Shown: piece after piece, positions 38,001-46,410 of the stretch
Layout of the letters: every line of letters begins with the position of its first letter
Numbering within the stretch: the first letter of the stretch is position 1
Origin: Otis tarda
Taxonomy: Eukaryota > Chordata > Aves > Otidiformes > Otididae
Direction of reading: 5' to 3'
Length of the DNA stretch: 64,000 nt
NCBI GenBank assembly: GCA_026413225.1
Contig: CM048554.1
Location: 88,143,963 to 88,207,962 of the forward strand
Program-made: the position numbers and the translations under genes
Notes under the pieces: generated by a model
What the model was told of the DNA's origin: nothing
What the model saw: the letters and a program-made list of their open reading frames with translations, nothing else
Database searches by the model: none

Positions 38001-40596
38001 TTTCATGTCTTCCTTTCTGCAGCTCTTGAATCGAATGATTAAACAACACAAGTACACTTTGAAAGGAATCTGTTTTATACACTGCTTAACACAATGATAA
38101 CATTTTTCATCAATTCTCTCAAACTGTAGGTGACAAAATTGTTGGAAGAACTGCGAGAGGCTAAGGAGAGCCAGAGTCCTGAAATGAAACATTTCTTGTG
38201 CTTGGAAAAGAAAATCAAGCATATAGAGACCAGACATGCAGAAAGAGAGCAAGAAATTCAAAAGGTACACCAGAGTATATCTGTATTTACTTCTGAAGAG
38301 CAATTTATTGGTCGAACTGTAATTTAATGATATTTGCACAGGCTCGATTGCCTCGCACTGCAGAGGTTTGATACAGCCATGGTTTTATCTTTGGTGCTTC
38401 CTGATGCAAGTGAATGTAGATGCAGTCCTGGTCAGGATGTCCTTGCTGTGGTAATTAAGATTACTTGTGCATGACTCGCATATCAAGTGTGTAACTTCCT
38501 CGCGGCCTCACCTAAGGAGGCCCTGCTTTGGCAGAGGGTTGTACCACCTGAGCTCTGCAAGTCCCGTGTATCGTTTGTTATTCCGTATTTCAGTTACACA
38601 GTGAAGGCTAGCTATTGAAAACTTGATGAGAGTTTGCAATGGTAGTGCAGTTGGTTAAGCTATGATGTAGTCCTCAGCTGAACTGTAATTCTATTTATAG
38701 TCCTAGGAGTCCTATTCAGAAAAGCTGCATTAAAATTATAGAAGCATCTTGTAGCGGTCTACCATACGCTGGTTTTGATACCCGACACAACAACAACAAA
38801 AAAGCCTTTATTCTCCACAAACTAAAAAATTGGGATTTTGAAGGTTGGATCTTTGTGATATAGCTTCTTATATCTGACATTGGTATCCCCTGAATGGGTA
38901 AAACAATTCTGCATTGATTTTTTTTATTCTTATTTTACATGATAGCTTCCATCCTGATTTTTCTTCTATCTGAGGAGTTCCTATCATCTGGGAAAAGTTT
39001 TCCGGTTCATACAGATTTCTTTCTCAACACTTTCATCAATGAAATATGACTGTCTTCTGTTAGTGTTTTAACTTAGGTTTTACTTAAATATATGAAGTTA
39101 AAGAAGGGCAGTTGGACTGAAATACCATCAAACCTGGAGTAGTTCTTAGTTTGTGGAGTTTGTTCTACAGTTTTGAAACCACATCTCAAGGAATACACTT
39201 TTATGTACAGAATTGTTCGTGGTAGATGGTTTTATTCTCATTCATTTCTACATCAGATATTTAATTTTCTTTCCCAAGAGAGCTGTGGATAAAACAAGTC
39301 ACTGGATTAAGAACAAACCTTGTGGTCACCAATGATTTTATTATTTTTTGTTCACATTCTGTCCCGCTAAAGGCAATACAGTTACTTCTTTATGCTCCTA
39401 ATTTGCTTTCGTAGAATGTGAGAATTTCACCATTTCTGTAAAGTGTCTGCTGCTGCCTGGTCTGTGATCAGTCTCCACTGAATTAATTACCTGACCTATA
39501 CTATTTACTGACATGTTTTCTAATGTATTCTTAAAAAATAGCAACAATTGTATATGCAACACTTACTACTAAGTAATTTCATCTTTCCTAGTGCTACTAG
39601 CCTTGTTGTGTATTAAGCTTTAGGTTTTGTTTGTCCTAGTTTTGCACCTTTAATCATCAGCAGTGGGGCACCAAACAGTGCCCCAAATAAACGATAATGA
39701 AATTAACAATGTAGAAAAACTAATTGCTGAACAAGGGAAGTAACAGGCTACCCTTAGTATCAAACTACAGATACAATAATTATGGCCTTTAAGTGACGGA
39801 GCTTTCCTTAAGTTCTTTTGCAATTAATAGTTGTGTGGAGATGTTGATATCTTGTGATACTTTTTATTTTGGGTAATTTGATAGGATTATGCCATGGATT
39901 CCTGTCAAAATTATTTAAAACTCCTATCTGTAGCAGCTTCAGACCTTTGTGACTACAGGGTATTTTCTGATAATTCTTAGAACTCGTGAGTTTTTAAAAT
40001 ACAGTGGTAGCCCAGAACATGTCAATCACATTTAATTTGTTTCTCTTGCAGAGCGTTCTTTACTTAACACATTTAAATGGCAATTCAAAGGTTCATTTTG
40101 ATTATTGCTGCTTTGGAGAGGATAAGTTAAATTCTCCTGAGGCTCATTAGTCGGTAATGGATTCTACCCTTCTGTCATTAATGCAACCATTTAAAGGAAT
40201 TCATTGCTATCAGCATGATTTTTGTAATATTCAGAACAAATTGCTTCCACTTAACATGAGCACTGGGCTTTGAGACTGAGCATCAAATATAATGAAGTGC
40301 CATATTTTCGGAAAGGGGCAGCGTTGGCAGAGTATTTGACTAGGAAGTCACAATGCTGCCTTGCTTCTAATTTGCAGGCAACCCAGCGAACACAACATGT
40401 TACTGAAGCAAGGCAAATCCATGAGGTTGAGAAGTGGCGCAGGCTGGCACAACGGAAGAATCAAGAACTGGAGAAATTTCGAGTGGAATTGGATTCAATA
40501 TTAGATGTTTTACGTGAACTGCAGAAACAAGGGGTTGTCATTCCTGCACCTAATTCCAGTGGATTCAGCGTGACAGACAGCTGTTGGAAGACATGA
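1955..40596 (+). CDS. CEP162: CEP162 (KIAA1009/QN1) gene, 27 coding exons, 5' end missing
   Basis: CEP162 is a centriolar, microtubule-associated coiled-coil protein that acts at the distal end of the mother centriole and the ciliary base, where it promotes transition-zone assembly with CEP290. It was first described as QN1 from quail neuroretina. I assembled 27 exons by following GT-AG sites and keeping the reading frame. The total is 4472 nt, 1489 residues plus stop. The first half (residues 1 to about 660) is acidic and of low complexity, with family blocks such as [45 protein letters not shown] and SSGYGKP. From about residue 670 it is charged coiled coil, with [33 protein letters not shown] and a final [19 protein letters not shown] block. 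Human CEP162 is about 1400 residues; the surplus here is roughly the size of two extra N-terminal exons. The initiator exon and promoter lie left of the window. Identity is very secure; exon edges rest on splice consensus and frame. Confidence -1.
2084..4597 (+). other. CEP162 intron a-b
   Basis: A 2.5 kb intron, mostly AT-rich and unique-looking. A short open frame on the minus strand (3926-4117) has no coding character. I see no repeat, RNA gene or conserved motif that I can name. Confidence -1.
4598..4708 (+). CDS. CEP162: CEP162 exon b, extra frame-neutral exon
   Basis: A strong pyrimidine tract and TTTCAAG acceptor precede 111 nt (exactly 37 codons), phase 1 in and phase 1 out, reading [18 protein letters not shown] then [18 protein letters not shown] before gtattt. 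I recall no counterpart in human CEP162, where the exon a block runs directly into the exon d block. It is open in the one frame that fits, but it could be alternatively spliced. Confidence -1.
4709..6747 (+). other. CEP162 intron b-c
   Basis: A 2 kb AT-rich intron. The only odd feature is a homopolymer pair near 6525-6548: a run of A interrupted by one GC and followed by a run of 11 G. No mobile element is recognised, and the small ORFs at 4766 and 5755 look like chance. Confidence -1.
6748..6900 (+). CDS. CEP162: CEP162 exon c, second extra frame-neutral exon
   Basis: 153 nt, phase 1 to phase 1, reading [20 protein letters not shown] and continuing to [12 protein letters not shown] before the donor gtaaca. 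A second AG lies 6 nt downstream (6752-6753) and would drop two residues. The upstream pyrimidine tract is weak. The SDSLEN end resembles the SRDSLETN end of the next exon. It is absent from the human protein as I remember it. Coding status is likely but needs transcript support. Confidence -1.
6901..9943 (+). other. CEP162 intron c-d
   Basis: A 3 kb intron containing the solo LTR at 7073-7504. An A/T homopolymer patch lies near 7998-8020. The rest is AT-rich without recognisable genes or repeats. Confidence -1.
7068..7509 (-). mobile_element. solo LTR of an endogenous retrovirus (ERVL-like) with 5-bp target duplication
   Basis: The LTR proper is 7073-7504, 432 bp, with TG...CA ends. It is flanked on both sides by GGTGA (7068-7072 and 7505-7509), a 5-bp target-site duplication. 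Read on the minus strand it starts TGTCCTGGTTTTGGC, the usual start of a common avian LTR family. It has a TATA box (TATATAAG, complement of 7332-7339) and a long T tract before the 3' end. No gag, pol or env sequence lies beside it, so it is a recombined solo LTR. It sits antisense to CEP162. Confidence -1.
9944..10096 (+). CDS. CEP162: CEP162 exon d
   Basis: The acceptor TTTTCCTAG is followed by 153 nt, phase 1 to phase 1, reading [20 protein letters not shown] and ending [12 protein letters not shown] before gtgaga. It aligns well with the human N-terminal block that ends STDSLETNE, so this is the orthologous exon that normally follows exon a. Confidence -1.
10352..10538 (+). CDS. CEP162: CEP162 exon e
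   Basis: 187 nt, phase 1 in and phase 2 out. It carries the family's best conserved N-terminal block, [20 protein letters not shown] and then [17 protein letters not shown], and ends at the donor gtaatt. Confidence -1.
10539..13694 (+). other. CEP162 introns around exon f
   Basis: Two introns (10539-11508 and 11562-13694). They hold T-rich tracts near 10680-10714 and 11146-11164 and a short TTTG microsatellite near 11604-11626. Nothing gene-like or mobile is recognised. Confidence -1.
11509..11561 (+). CDS. CEP162: CEP162 exon f, 53 nt
   Basis: The acceptor TTTCTCAG is followed by one base completing Arg, then [17 protein letters not shown], phase 1 out at gtaata. Acidic and low in complexity, it sits where human CEP162 has its DDEHENESKHEE stretch. 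Confidence -1.
13695..13804 (+). CDS. CEP162: CEP162 exon g
   Basis: The acceptor TACTCTTCAG is followed by 110 nt reading [19 protein letters not shown] and ending LSPQEQ at gtacaa, phase 0. The YSEDFEEE block corresponds to NYSDDFEDE in human CEP162. Confidence -1.
14744..14774 (+). CDS. CEP162: CEP162 exon h, 31-nt microexon
   Basis: A long T tract and TTATTAG acceptor precede 31 nt reading [10 protein letters not shown], phase 0 in and phase 1 out at gtaaaa. It corresponds to EEEKTGMLAN in human CEP162, so the microexon is supported by homology as well as frame. Confidence -1.
15176..15298 (+). CDS. CEP162: CEP162 exon i
   Basis: 123 nt, phase 1 to phase 1, starting [14 protein letters not shown] and ending SGIETNEAG at gtaagg. 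It continues the VVLLDSLDS block of the human protein. Confidence -1.
15987..16178 (+). CDS. CEP162: CEP162 exon j
   Basis: 192 nt, phase 1 to phase 1, with [19 protein letters not shown] near the start and KNMSTIES at the end. These match SDVEALHQAYCHIAHSLGD and KNISTMES in human CEP162. The donor is gtaaat. Confidence -1.
16353..16434 (+). CDS. CEP162: CEP162 exon k
   Basis: 82 nt, phase 1 in and phase 2 out, reading [16 protein letters not shown] and ending FDVEPE. This is the [12 protein letters not shown] block of CEP162. The preceding intron is only 174 bp. Confidence -1.
17306..17570 (+). CDS. CEP162: CEP162 exon l
   Basis: 265 nt, phase 2 in and phase 0 out, acceptor TCTTGTAG, donor gtaagt. 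It reads [20 protein letters not shown] and continues through a poorly conserved, acidic, Ser-rich stretch. Identity rests on position and frame more than on strong similarity. Confidence -1.
17720..18470. repeat. unidentified dispersed repeat, copy 1 (approximate edges)
   Basis: This stretch is richer in GC than the flanking intron. It begins with a segment (about 17724-17765) that can be aligned with about 25606-25650, including ATCCAGTG and GGACCAA at matching spacing. Inside are a TATA-like ATATATAA near 17861 and a doubled GACTCTTCA near 18254. An old LTR is plausible; I do not recognise the family and the edges are estimates. Confidence -1.
18746..19013 (+). CDS. CEP162: CEP162 exon m
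   Basis: 268 nt, phase 0 in and phase 1 out at gtaatt. It starts [19 protein letters not shown] and contains the basic block [18 protein letters not shown], which matches [17 protein letters not shown] in human CEP162. The open frame extends upstream of the chosen acceptor (CTATCACAG), so the 5' edge could lie slightly further left. Confidence -1.
20785..20927 (+). CDS. CEP162: CEP162 exon n, NAGNAG acceptor
   Basis: 143 nt, phase 1 in and phase 0 out at gtaagt, reading [19 protein letters not shown] and ending CRQYQH. Two AGs 3 nt apart (20783-20784 and 20786-20787) mean the first Glu may be optional. The first AG gives SKEALFATR, which parallels the human KKEILSGTK. Confidence -1.
21247..21548 (-). 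mobile_element. CR1 LINE 3'-end fragment
   Basis: A minus-strand CR1 tail of about 300 bp. It begins (+ strand) with the ATCACAGAATGG tail motif, runs through GGTTGGAAGGGACC and ends in codons from the last part of ORF2. It is collinear with the 3' end of the long copy at 46411-46720 and 5'-truncated. It lies antisense in a CEP162 intron. Confidence -1.
22038..22265 (+). CDS. CEP162: CEP162 exon o, start of coiled-coil half
   Basis: 228 nt, phase 0 to 0. It reads [20 protein letters not shown] and then a strongly charged helix, [14 protein letters not shown] and [12 protein letters not shown]. It matches the human FKRVQEAED-to-NYILQAK block, where the coiled coil begins. Confidence -1.
22950..23087 (+). 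CDS. CEP162: CEP162 exon p
   Basis: 138 nt, phase 0 to 0, reading [13 protein letters not shown] then [20 protein letters not shown] and GYQQ before gtatac. It matches GEKLKQIQKEIQEQETLLQ in human CEP162. Confidence -1.
23982..24094 (+). CDS. CEP162: CEP162 exon q
   Basis: 113 nt, phase 0 in and phase 2 out, [20 protein letters not shown] and then [18 protein letters not shown]. It is clearly the human ENERLYNQVKDLQEQNKKNE segment. The donor is gtaggc. Confidence -1.
24875..24980 (+). CDS. CEP162: CEP162 exon r
   Basis: 106 nt, phase 2 in and phase 0 out, reading [19 protein letters not shown] and ending [12 protein letters not shown] at gtagga. It corresponds to VVEDSEPTRNQNFTDLLAEL in the human protein. 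Confidence -1.
25600..26135. repeat. unidentified dispersed repeat, copy 2 (approximate edges)
   Basis: A GC-richer island in an AT-rich intron. Its left end (25606-25650) aligns by eye with the left end of the stretch at 17724-17765, and both then run on with similar CA-rich composition. It has no coding capacity. The family is unknown to me; an old LTR or SINE-like composite is possible. Confidence -1.
26536..26662 (+). CDS. CEP162: CEP162 exon s
   Basis: 127 nt, phase 0 in and phase 1 out. It reads [20 protein letters not shown] and then [19 protein letters not shown], matching [20 protein letters not shown] in human CEP162. The donor is gtaaag. Confidence -1.
27566..27729 (+). CDS. CEP162: CEP162 exon t
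   Basis: 164 nt, phase 1 in and phase 0 out. It contains [19 protein letters not shown] and [20 protein letters not shown], nearly identical to the human [19 protein letters not shown] region. The donor is gtgata. Confidence -1.
29209..29313 (+). CDS. CEP162: CEP162 exon u
   Basis: 105 nt, phase 0 to 0, reading [20 protein letters not shown] and [15 protein letters not shown]. It corresponds to the human KLKAESGNPSIRQK-to-QDLERQ segment. The donor is gtatgc. Confidence -1.
30400..30624 (+). CDS. CEP162: CEP162 exon v, includes a (GCT)5 alanine run
   Basis: 225 nt, phase 0 to 0. It reads [20 protein letters not shown], then five GCT codons in a row (30463-30477), then a coiled coil ending EQQFQKIK. 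The block before the Ala run is among the most conserved in the protein. The human form has AASAAG where this has the pure Ala run. Confidence -1.
30930..31328 (+). mobile_element. CR1 LINE 3'-end fragment
   Basis: A plus-strand CR1 tail. It carries codons of the ORF2 C terminus ([20 protein letters not shown], then [20 protein letters not shown]). A 3' UTR follows, ending in the TGATTCTATGATTC motif typical of CR1 tails. It is 5'-truncated and about 400 bp long, in the CEP162 sense. Confidence -1.
32165..32835 (+). CDS. CEP162: CEP162 exon w, 671-nt exon
   Basis: The largest exon, phase 0 in and phase 2 out. It begins [18 protein letters not shown], continues through a Lys/Glu/Asn-rich coiled coil ([20 protein letters not shown]), a less ordered Ser/Lys stretch, then [20 protein letters not shown], and ends in another helix. 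It matches the human IQYEQRLEQQEQLL and YQPHTFTDSHVSEVLQEN landmarks. No internal splice site is needed to keep the frame. Confidence -1.
33677..33818 (+). CDS. CEP162: CEP162 exon x
   Basis: 142 nt, phase 2 in and phase 0 out. It reads [20 protein letters not shown] and ends [14 protein letters not shown] at gtaagg, matching [20 protein letters not shown] in human CEP162. Confidence -1.
33942..34928 (-). mobile_element. CR1 LINE with internal deletion
   Basis: The first 140 bp (to about 34085) match a CR1 3' tail. From about 34090 to 34928 the sequence matches the endonuclease-to-RT linker and the end of the endonuclease, collinear with 48080-48890 of the long copy. Relative to that copy about 1.5 kb of reverse transcriptase is missing. 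It is antisense to CEP162 and has no intact frame. Confidence -1.
35218..35316 (+). CDS. CEP162: CEP162 exon y
   Basis: 99 nt, 33 codons, phase 0 to 0. It reads [20 protein letters not shown] and LVSQMRE at the position of human VLIRHFQSQVNELQSKQESL. A long T tract precedes the acceptor. The donor is gtatat. Confidence -1.
35317..40377 (+). other. CEP162 introns y-z and z-aa
   Basis: The two largest introns (35317-38129, 38265-40377). Overlapping open frames at 36433-37245 on both strands lack coding character. A possible very old CR1 trace lies near 38510-38575. The stretch 40030-40260 is AT-rich with several ATTA/TAAT-type motifs and could be conserved noncoding DNA, but nothing here proves it. 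Confidence -1.
38130..38264 (+). CDS. CEP162: CEP162 exon z
   Basis: 135 nt, 45 codons, phase 0 to 0. It reads [20 protein letters not shown] and continues to [17 protein letters not shown], nearly the same as the human [19 protein letters not shown] block. The donor is gtacac. Confidence -1.
40378..40596 (+). CDS. CEP162: CEP162 terminal coding exon
   Basis: 219 nt from the acceptor TTTGCAG to TGA at 40594-40596. It carries [19 protein letters not shown] and [20 protein letters not shown], the conserved C terminus. The last residues ([14 protein letters not shown]) differ from the human tail, which is usual for the extreme C terminus. Confidence -1.
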   Translation, partial: ATQRTQHVTEARQIHEVEKWRRLAQRKNQELEKFRVELDSILDVLRELQKQGVVIPAPNSSGFSVTDSCWKT

Positions 40597-40816
40597 TTAC
40601 GTAGAAGTTGATTAGAGAAGCCAGATTTTAATATTCCAAGTTAGGTACAGATAATGTTATTCAAAATCATTAAAGTAGTATAAGACTCGTAAATTGAATT
40701 ACATTCTGATCTTACCTGGAATCTTGCCTGTCCAAAGGTAGATTTGCATTGAGCAACACCCCAGTCATATTGTATGTCTTAATATTTTGTTAGTAATAAA
40801 GTTACGTGCAATTTAA
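40597..40816 (+). terminator. CEP162 3' UTR and poly(A) signal
   Basis: About 220 nt of 3' UTR follow the stop. A canonical AATAAA lies at 40795-40800. About 14 nt later comes a genomic run of 15 A (40815-40829), a likely cleavage region. Transcript ends have not been seen; further distal sites are possible. Confidence -1.
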
Positions 40817-43800
40817 AAAAAAAAAAAAAGGAATACTGAGGTTATTCCATAAATACAATTACCATTGAAAAATTCCATTTGATGCTTTTTCAGATAAAGT
40901 AGAACATGCCTGAATATTTTAAATTTTTATTTATGACTTGTCTCACAGTGATTCCTTTGTGAACAATTTTGGTAATATGCTGTTTGGCTTCTATTTTTAG
41001 TGTATAGAATTATTAAATTTCATTCAGTAGGGCAAGAAAATCCTCTTTTTCTAACATTTTGCTTCTCTCTCAATTCATAAAACATTCCTTCCCTTAAGAT
41101 TCATTTTAAAGCAACGGGAGGGAAAAGAACTGGCAGTCTGAAAAATGTAGCCTTAGGAAACTGAACCCACAGGGGCTGCCCTGCTCCAGAGAGGAGACTG
41201 GGGAGGGGAGGTGAGGGTGGTATATGTAAAGGACAGAAAAAAGAGAAGCAGTAAGTCAAATAAAAGAAAATTCAAGATAAATAGCACTCTGATGGCTGGA
41301 AGGATGGGTTTTCAAACAGATCAGTAACCTATTAGTTAGAAGTCTCAGCACTGCAAGTCCTCAAGAATTCCCTAGCACTTATACTGAGGTTGTAGCTCAA
41401 TCAATTGTACTTACTTAGGGCAAAGAGAAGACAAAAGTTAGAATGTCCTCTTCAGGCTCCTGCTTCTTGTGCTTTTGAACAATCATCAACACTGTATTTC
41501 GTAGTATTGGTTGAAGCTAGCATAGAAGTCAAATATGAAATACTCAGGTCAGTGTATATGTATTTATGGATCATGTTTTCTCAGGGACCAGCAGTAAACA
41601 CGCATTTTGGCTTATACAAGAATGAGACTGAGCATGCATAAAGAACAGAACAGTGTAACAAATTATACCCTATAGGCACAGGTAGTAATCAACAGTGCAA
41701 GGATATTTTTCTTTTTTTTTTTTTTTGAGCATACACAGAGAAAGCGAGAGTGTATACACATATAGAGATATATTAAAAAAAGACAGTTGACCATTAACAT
41801 AGTAATCTTGGTTGTTTCATTTTCAGTATGGATGTTTTGTCCCCAGTAATGAAGTATTAGTCCATAGTCATAAAATGTGTAAATACAGTAATACTTTATT
41901 TAAAATATCAGCTCTGTATAAATGCACGGTGTTTTCTTGATTTGGGACTGTTTTGCAAATGAAAAGGCTAAAACTGTATCATTTCAACTTACTATTTATT
42001 TCCTGTACAATTAGCTACACATGTAACACTGTATTTAAAGTATTTAAACTGTCTTTTTTTTTTTTTTTAAATTACAGCAACCTTTGTGTTCCTAGGTATG
42101 GCTGTAGGTATGCTAGGACACTGCCTAGGACAGGAACACCTAGGGGAGGCATTTTTAGTTGTGTGTTCTCTCTTTCACTTAAATGTATAATCCTTAGATT
42201 ATCAAGAGGGGGTTGCCTTGGTGTTCCTGCAGTTCAGTCAGACACTTTCTAAAATTCTTCCTTATATTCAGTTCTCAGCAAATGATGGTATCTTACATAG
42301 TTCGAATTAAATTTCAAATTAAATGCTCTGAGTCTGTTTTACTGAGCAGGGACAGTATTATCGACGATTACTGTCGGCTATAATAGGGTTTGTACTCTGT
42401 TCCCAGATGTATTTAGTCAGTTGTACATTCACTGAAGCGTGGTCTTTAGTTGTTAGGCATTTACTGTGAGGTAGGCCCTCTACTCAGTAACAGATTGTCT
42501 CTGGTCCTGAATGGCTGTAGTGACAGTGTTTTGTTTTGGGGTTGTTTGTTGGTTTTGTTTTTTTTTTTTTGGGAGAACAGTGTTCCAAGTTTTAACTTCT
42601 TTGATAAAGTTATTAGCTCTTGCCTCTCCAGCAGTCTTACCCATACAGAAAGGGGAAAAGACCCTGAAATGGAGCAAAGGCTAACAAAACAGGTCATGAG
42701 CTCCTACTGTAGTCCACTGAGGATATCAGTGGGATCTGTCAGAGAGTAACAGAATTGTACACTACTCTTGTATGTTTTTCCTTTTCTTATGCCATACTAG
42801 TTCATTGTGCATTTCCAGGAGGCATGATAATGAATGGATTAAAAGAATCTTTAAACATAATGATGTCTCTGAATCATTGCCTTACTTTTTGTTGGAATTA
42901 TTTATAGCAAAGCAGCTGCAGTATAATAGTTGAATTGTCACGTTTGAAGCTTTTAGAAAATCAAATGAGCAGCTGCCTGTGTGACTCAGTGACCTGGATT
43001 ACAGAGATGTTTGCTTCATGCAAAGAAAACAGAATGTGCAGAATAATATCAGATCTCGCCATGGCACTTGTGGCAGAGACATTAGGCAGTGTGTTCTACT
43101 TCAAGTTTTCTAAAGTACCTGTCAAAATTATTCATGTGACAAATTAAACAGGTTATCATGGATAAAGACTTTAGTATATAATACATTTTTAAGTCTGTCA
43201 CTATATCCAGTATTTAACCTATTATTAAAAGAAAGCAAACATCTGTATACTAGCACTAGCTGTGCAAGTCTAGTGCTGCAGGAAAGCGGGACTGTGCATC
43301 AAGTGCTGCCCTGACTCTTTTGAACAGAAAGTCCCCTGATAACTGTGAATCACACTGTTTAGCCTGTCATACTGCTAACTGTGTATCTCATGTCCAAAAA
43401 CAAGAAAGCACAGGCCTCCAATGCTGCTCTTGTTGGAGAACACGTGGTAAAAGGCTCTGGCTGGCTGTAATACCTGGCAATACCTCAGGCTACTGAGTAA
43501 GTTCAATCCAGCTCTGCTGTAGCTCCAGGTGATTTAATTAGCCTGGCCATCTGTCACTGCCAGGAGGATAAGGCAGAGTAGAAGAGGAAAAGCACACTTG
43601 AGTTCCTCCTTTGCCCATGGCTTGTGAAGGGTTTTGTGGGGTTCTTTTACTCACAGAGTGGCAAAAAGCATCAGTATTCACATAGTCCAAGATCTACACC
43701 TCAGGTGCATCAATATTAAATTGCATTCCCTTTACCTTTTAGCCTCAGAGACTGTACATCACTGGAGTGTAGTAGATAAATTCATGGTTTTATCTTTCCT

Positions 43801-46410
43801 TTTCTTTTCTCTATGAGCAGGCATTTTCTCACTGTACACTGCAGGGTCTGGGTTGGTTTTTCTTGTTTTGTTTTTTTTAAAAAAAAAATACACAGCAAAA
43901 ACTTGTTTACACAGAAGAATGTTTCAGATATTCACCTTTGAAAACTCAAATACATAACTTGACCTATTAAGTTCTTACAGAATACATGTTTATGCAAAGA
44001 AACATATATAGTTAGGGGAACTCTCCATGAAGTTAAATCTACCACAAGTAATGTGTTTACAGTGAGTTTTAAGAAGAGGCTTTGAAACAGACAGCCCAAG
44101 TAGTAAGAAAACTTGCAATAATTCCATTTTCAAACACCATTACACCATTCATTCTGAAGGATTGCCCTGGTCAAAACACTTCATAGTGAACCAACTCATG
44201 TTGCTCTTCTGGGAAAAGATTAATTTTTTTAAAAATGTTATACAAAGCTGGTTATTATACCCATCCCCTTTCCCCTAAGGCAAAACATCAAGTCCGTTAG
44301 TTCTTAAAAAGGAAAAAAAAAAAAGAACAAGTAGCTTTAAAATAACTGCTTTTGAAGACTGCAGAAAGTGTCTGCATTTGCCTTTGACTCTGCTCTAACA
44401 CCGAGCCAGAGCACAAATCTGAATCAGTCTGTATTGTTGCCACAGTGCTGCTGAAGTCATGCGGGAACCGTGCAGTAGGAGCTATCAAGTTATTCTTCTG
44501 TAAAAAGCAGCGTGAAAGACTTTAAAGATAGAAGGGATAGGAGATGGAAAGAGTAGAACCATCAGGGAAGAACAGAAGCAGGAACCAAACACTTAAATAC
44601 CTTTACATACAAGGATTAATACATGCTTCAGAAGGACACTAAGAATACAATTCGAATGTGTTGTAAGTTAAGTTGGTGTTATCCCTTGATCATCCTTATT
44701 AAAGACTTTTCATCATTACAGAGGAGTTAAATGTTACCAGCCTCTATACACATAAATACTTCTCCCTTCTTCCCAAAGTAGCAGTTATGTACTCAAACAA
44801 AAGTCACGAAGATTTAAGGTAAAGGAAGAAAAGCTTCGGTTAGCCCAAAGGGGAATAGCAAGCTTTTCTTTTTCTAAAGCCAGACTTGCATTACTTTGAA
44901 ACCTAGTTTTAAATGCTTTAAAAACAAGCTGCATTTCTCGATTGCAGGGGAGATGGATTCTACCCAGATCTTCCCCTCACTGAAGCAGCACTGGTGTTTT
45001 GAAGCACGGCAAAGGAAAAAAATAAAAAAAAAGGATAGATCAAACATTGCTGAAGGCAGCTCAATCATCCAGAAATAGGCTGTAAAAGCCACATTTAGAA
45101 GTCCCAGAGCTTGTAAGCAAGAACAATATTGAGCTTCAGTTCAGAAAAAGCTTAACCATCAGATAACCAACATCTCTTTTGAGGTGCCTCAGCGGGAAGC
45201 AGTTGCACAGTCAGAAGGCAGATCTCACAAATTTCTTAATTTGGGAAGAGAAAAGGAAGGTCCACAGCAAAAGCCTTCATGCTTGTGGTTAAGTATTTGC
45301 TGTAAAAGGAGGCCTTCTCTGCACTCGAAGCAGAGACCTCCATACTGGAGACTTCCATTGCAACCCATGCAGCTGTGCTCTTTTATGACAGGGTTCACTT
45401 TGGTCTTCTCTTGGGAACTCCTTTCAAGAATAATCTGCTAGTTTTAAACAGTCTCTGCTTTGCTTTAAGTATAACCCCATTACTTTAAACACCAGGAAGT
45501 AGTGCATTTGAAAACAGGAAATCTAGGTACAAGTGGTTTATAATAGGGGGACAGGAGATGAAGCCAAGAGGTTTCCCCCACTCCTTGTACTCTTTAAATG
45601 CACAACCCATTCACTATTTTTTCTGTTTGTCAGGTGAAGGAAGAATGAATTCATCAGCATTTAAGTGTTTGAAGAATGTATCAGCAGGCCATTGCTACAT
45701 TTCACAAACATGCATACAAAGCAGGTTAGTTTCAAGAAAACCCAGTCAGGCACAGGACCTGGAGCCTACTGGTTTAATTTCAGTTAAGAACTTCCTGCAG
45801 AGCACTCTTACTCCAAATCCAGCAAAGGATTTGAGCCTGGTTCCTCTGCATCCTATGTGCTTATTCTAAAACCATTTGGTGATTAGTTACCCATCTCTTG
45901 AAGAAATCTGAAACATAATTTAAGTACTGGCTAAGGTTCACAACCTTATTCCTTAAAGGTTAAAATTACACCTATTCAGTTCCTTAATAAACCTTTTCCT
46001 GGGAGAACAGCTGTGGTTGCAACACCACCTCAATCAACTACAAACAGAAGATGGAGCAAGTGCAGCACAGCTATGCTTTTGGAGCTGGTTCTCTCAACTC
46101 AGAGCCTGCTAGCTGTTTGCTGGCCCACTGGTCAAAGAAAGGCCCTTTACAGAGCCAAACAGCATAGGAAGGGTCAGCCTATAAGCAAAGCATAACACCA
46201 GCTTAATGCACCACCACTATTTGCATATATTAAGTCTATTGGCAAAAGAAGAATAGTTTTTATCTGATTTCCTATGATTTAGCTACTGAATCCTGCACTT
46301 ACCAAAGCAGAAGTTCGCATGAGCAATTAAAAAAAACCAACAAATTACTGTTTGCGTGTAGAATACTAATTCCAATTACTGGGCAGCTGTCAGAATATCA
46401 CTCTGAAGTA
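40817..46410. other. intergenic region between CEP162 and MRAP2, no gene seen
   Basis: 5.6 kb of AT-rich DNA between the two convergent genes. All open frames are short and none resembles a protein I know. T and A tracts occur at 41711-41726, 42054-42069, 42549-42570 and 43869-43889. Part of it could be long 3' UTR of either gene, which the sequence alone cannot show. Confidence -1.

Noticed and set aside
38510..38575. Possible very old plus-strand CR1 tail
   Set aside because: A few shared words with CR1 tails at roughly the right spacing, but too short and diverged to support by eye.
40815..40829. A tract after CEP162 as sign of a processed retrocopy
   Set aside because: The gene has 26 introns in this window, so it is not a retrocopy; the A run is just genomic sequence at the cleavage region.
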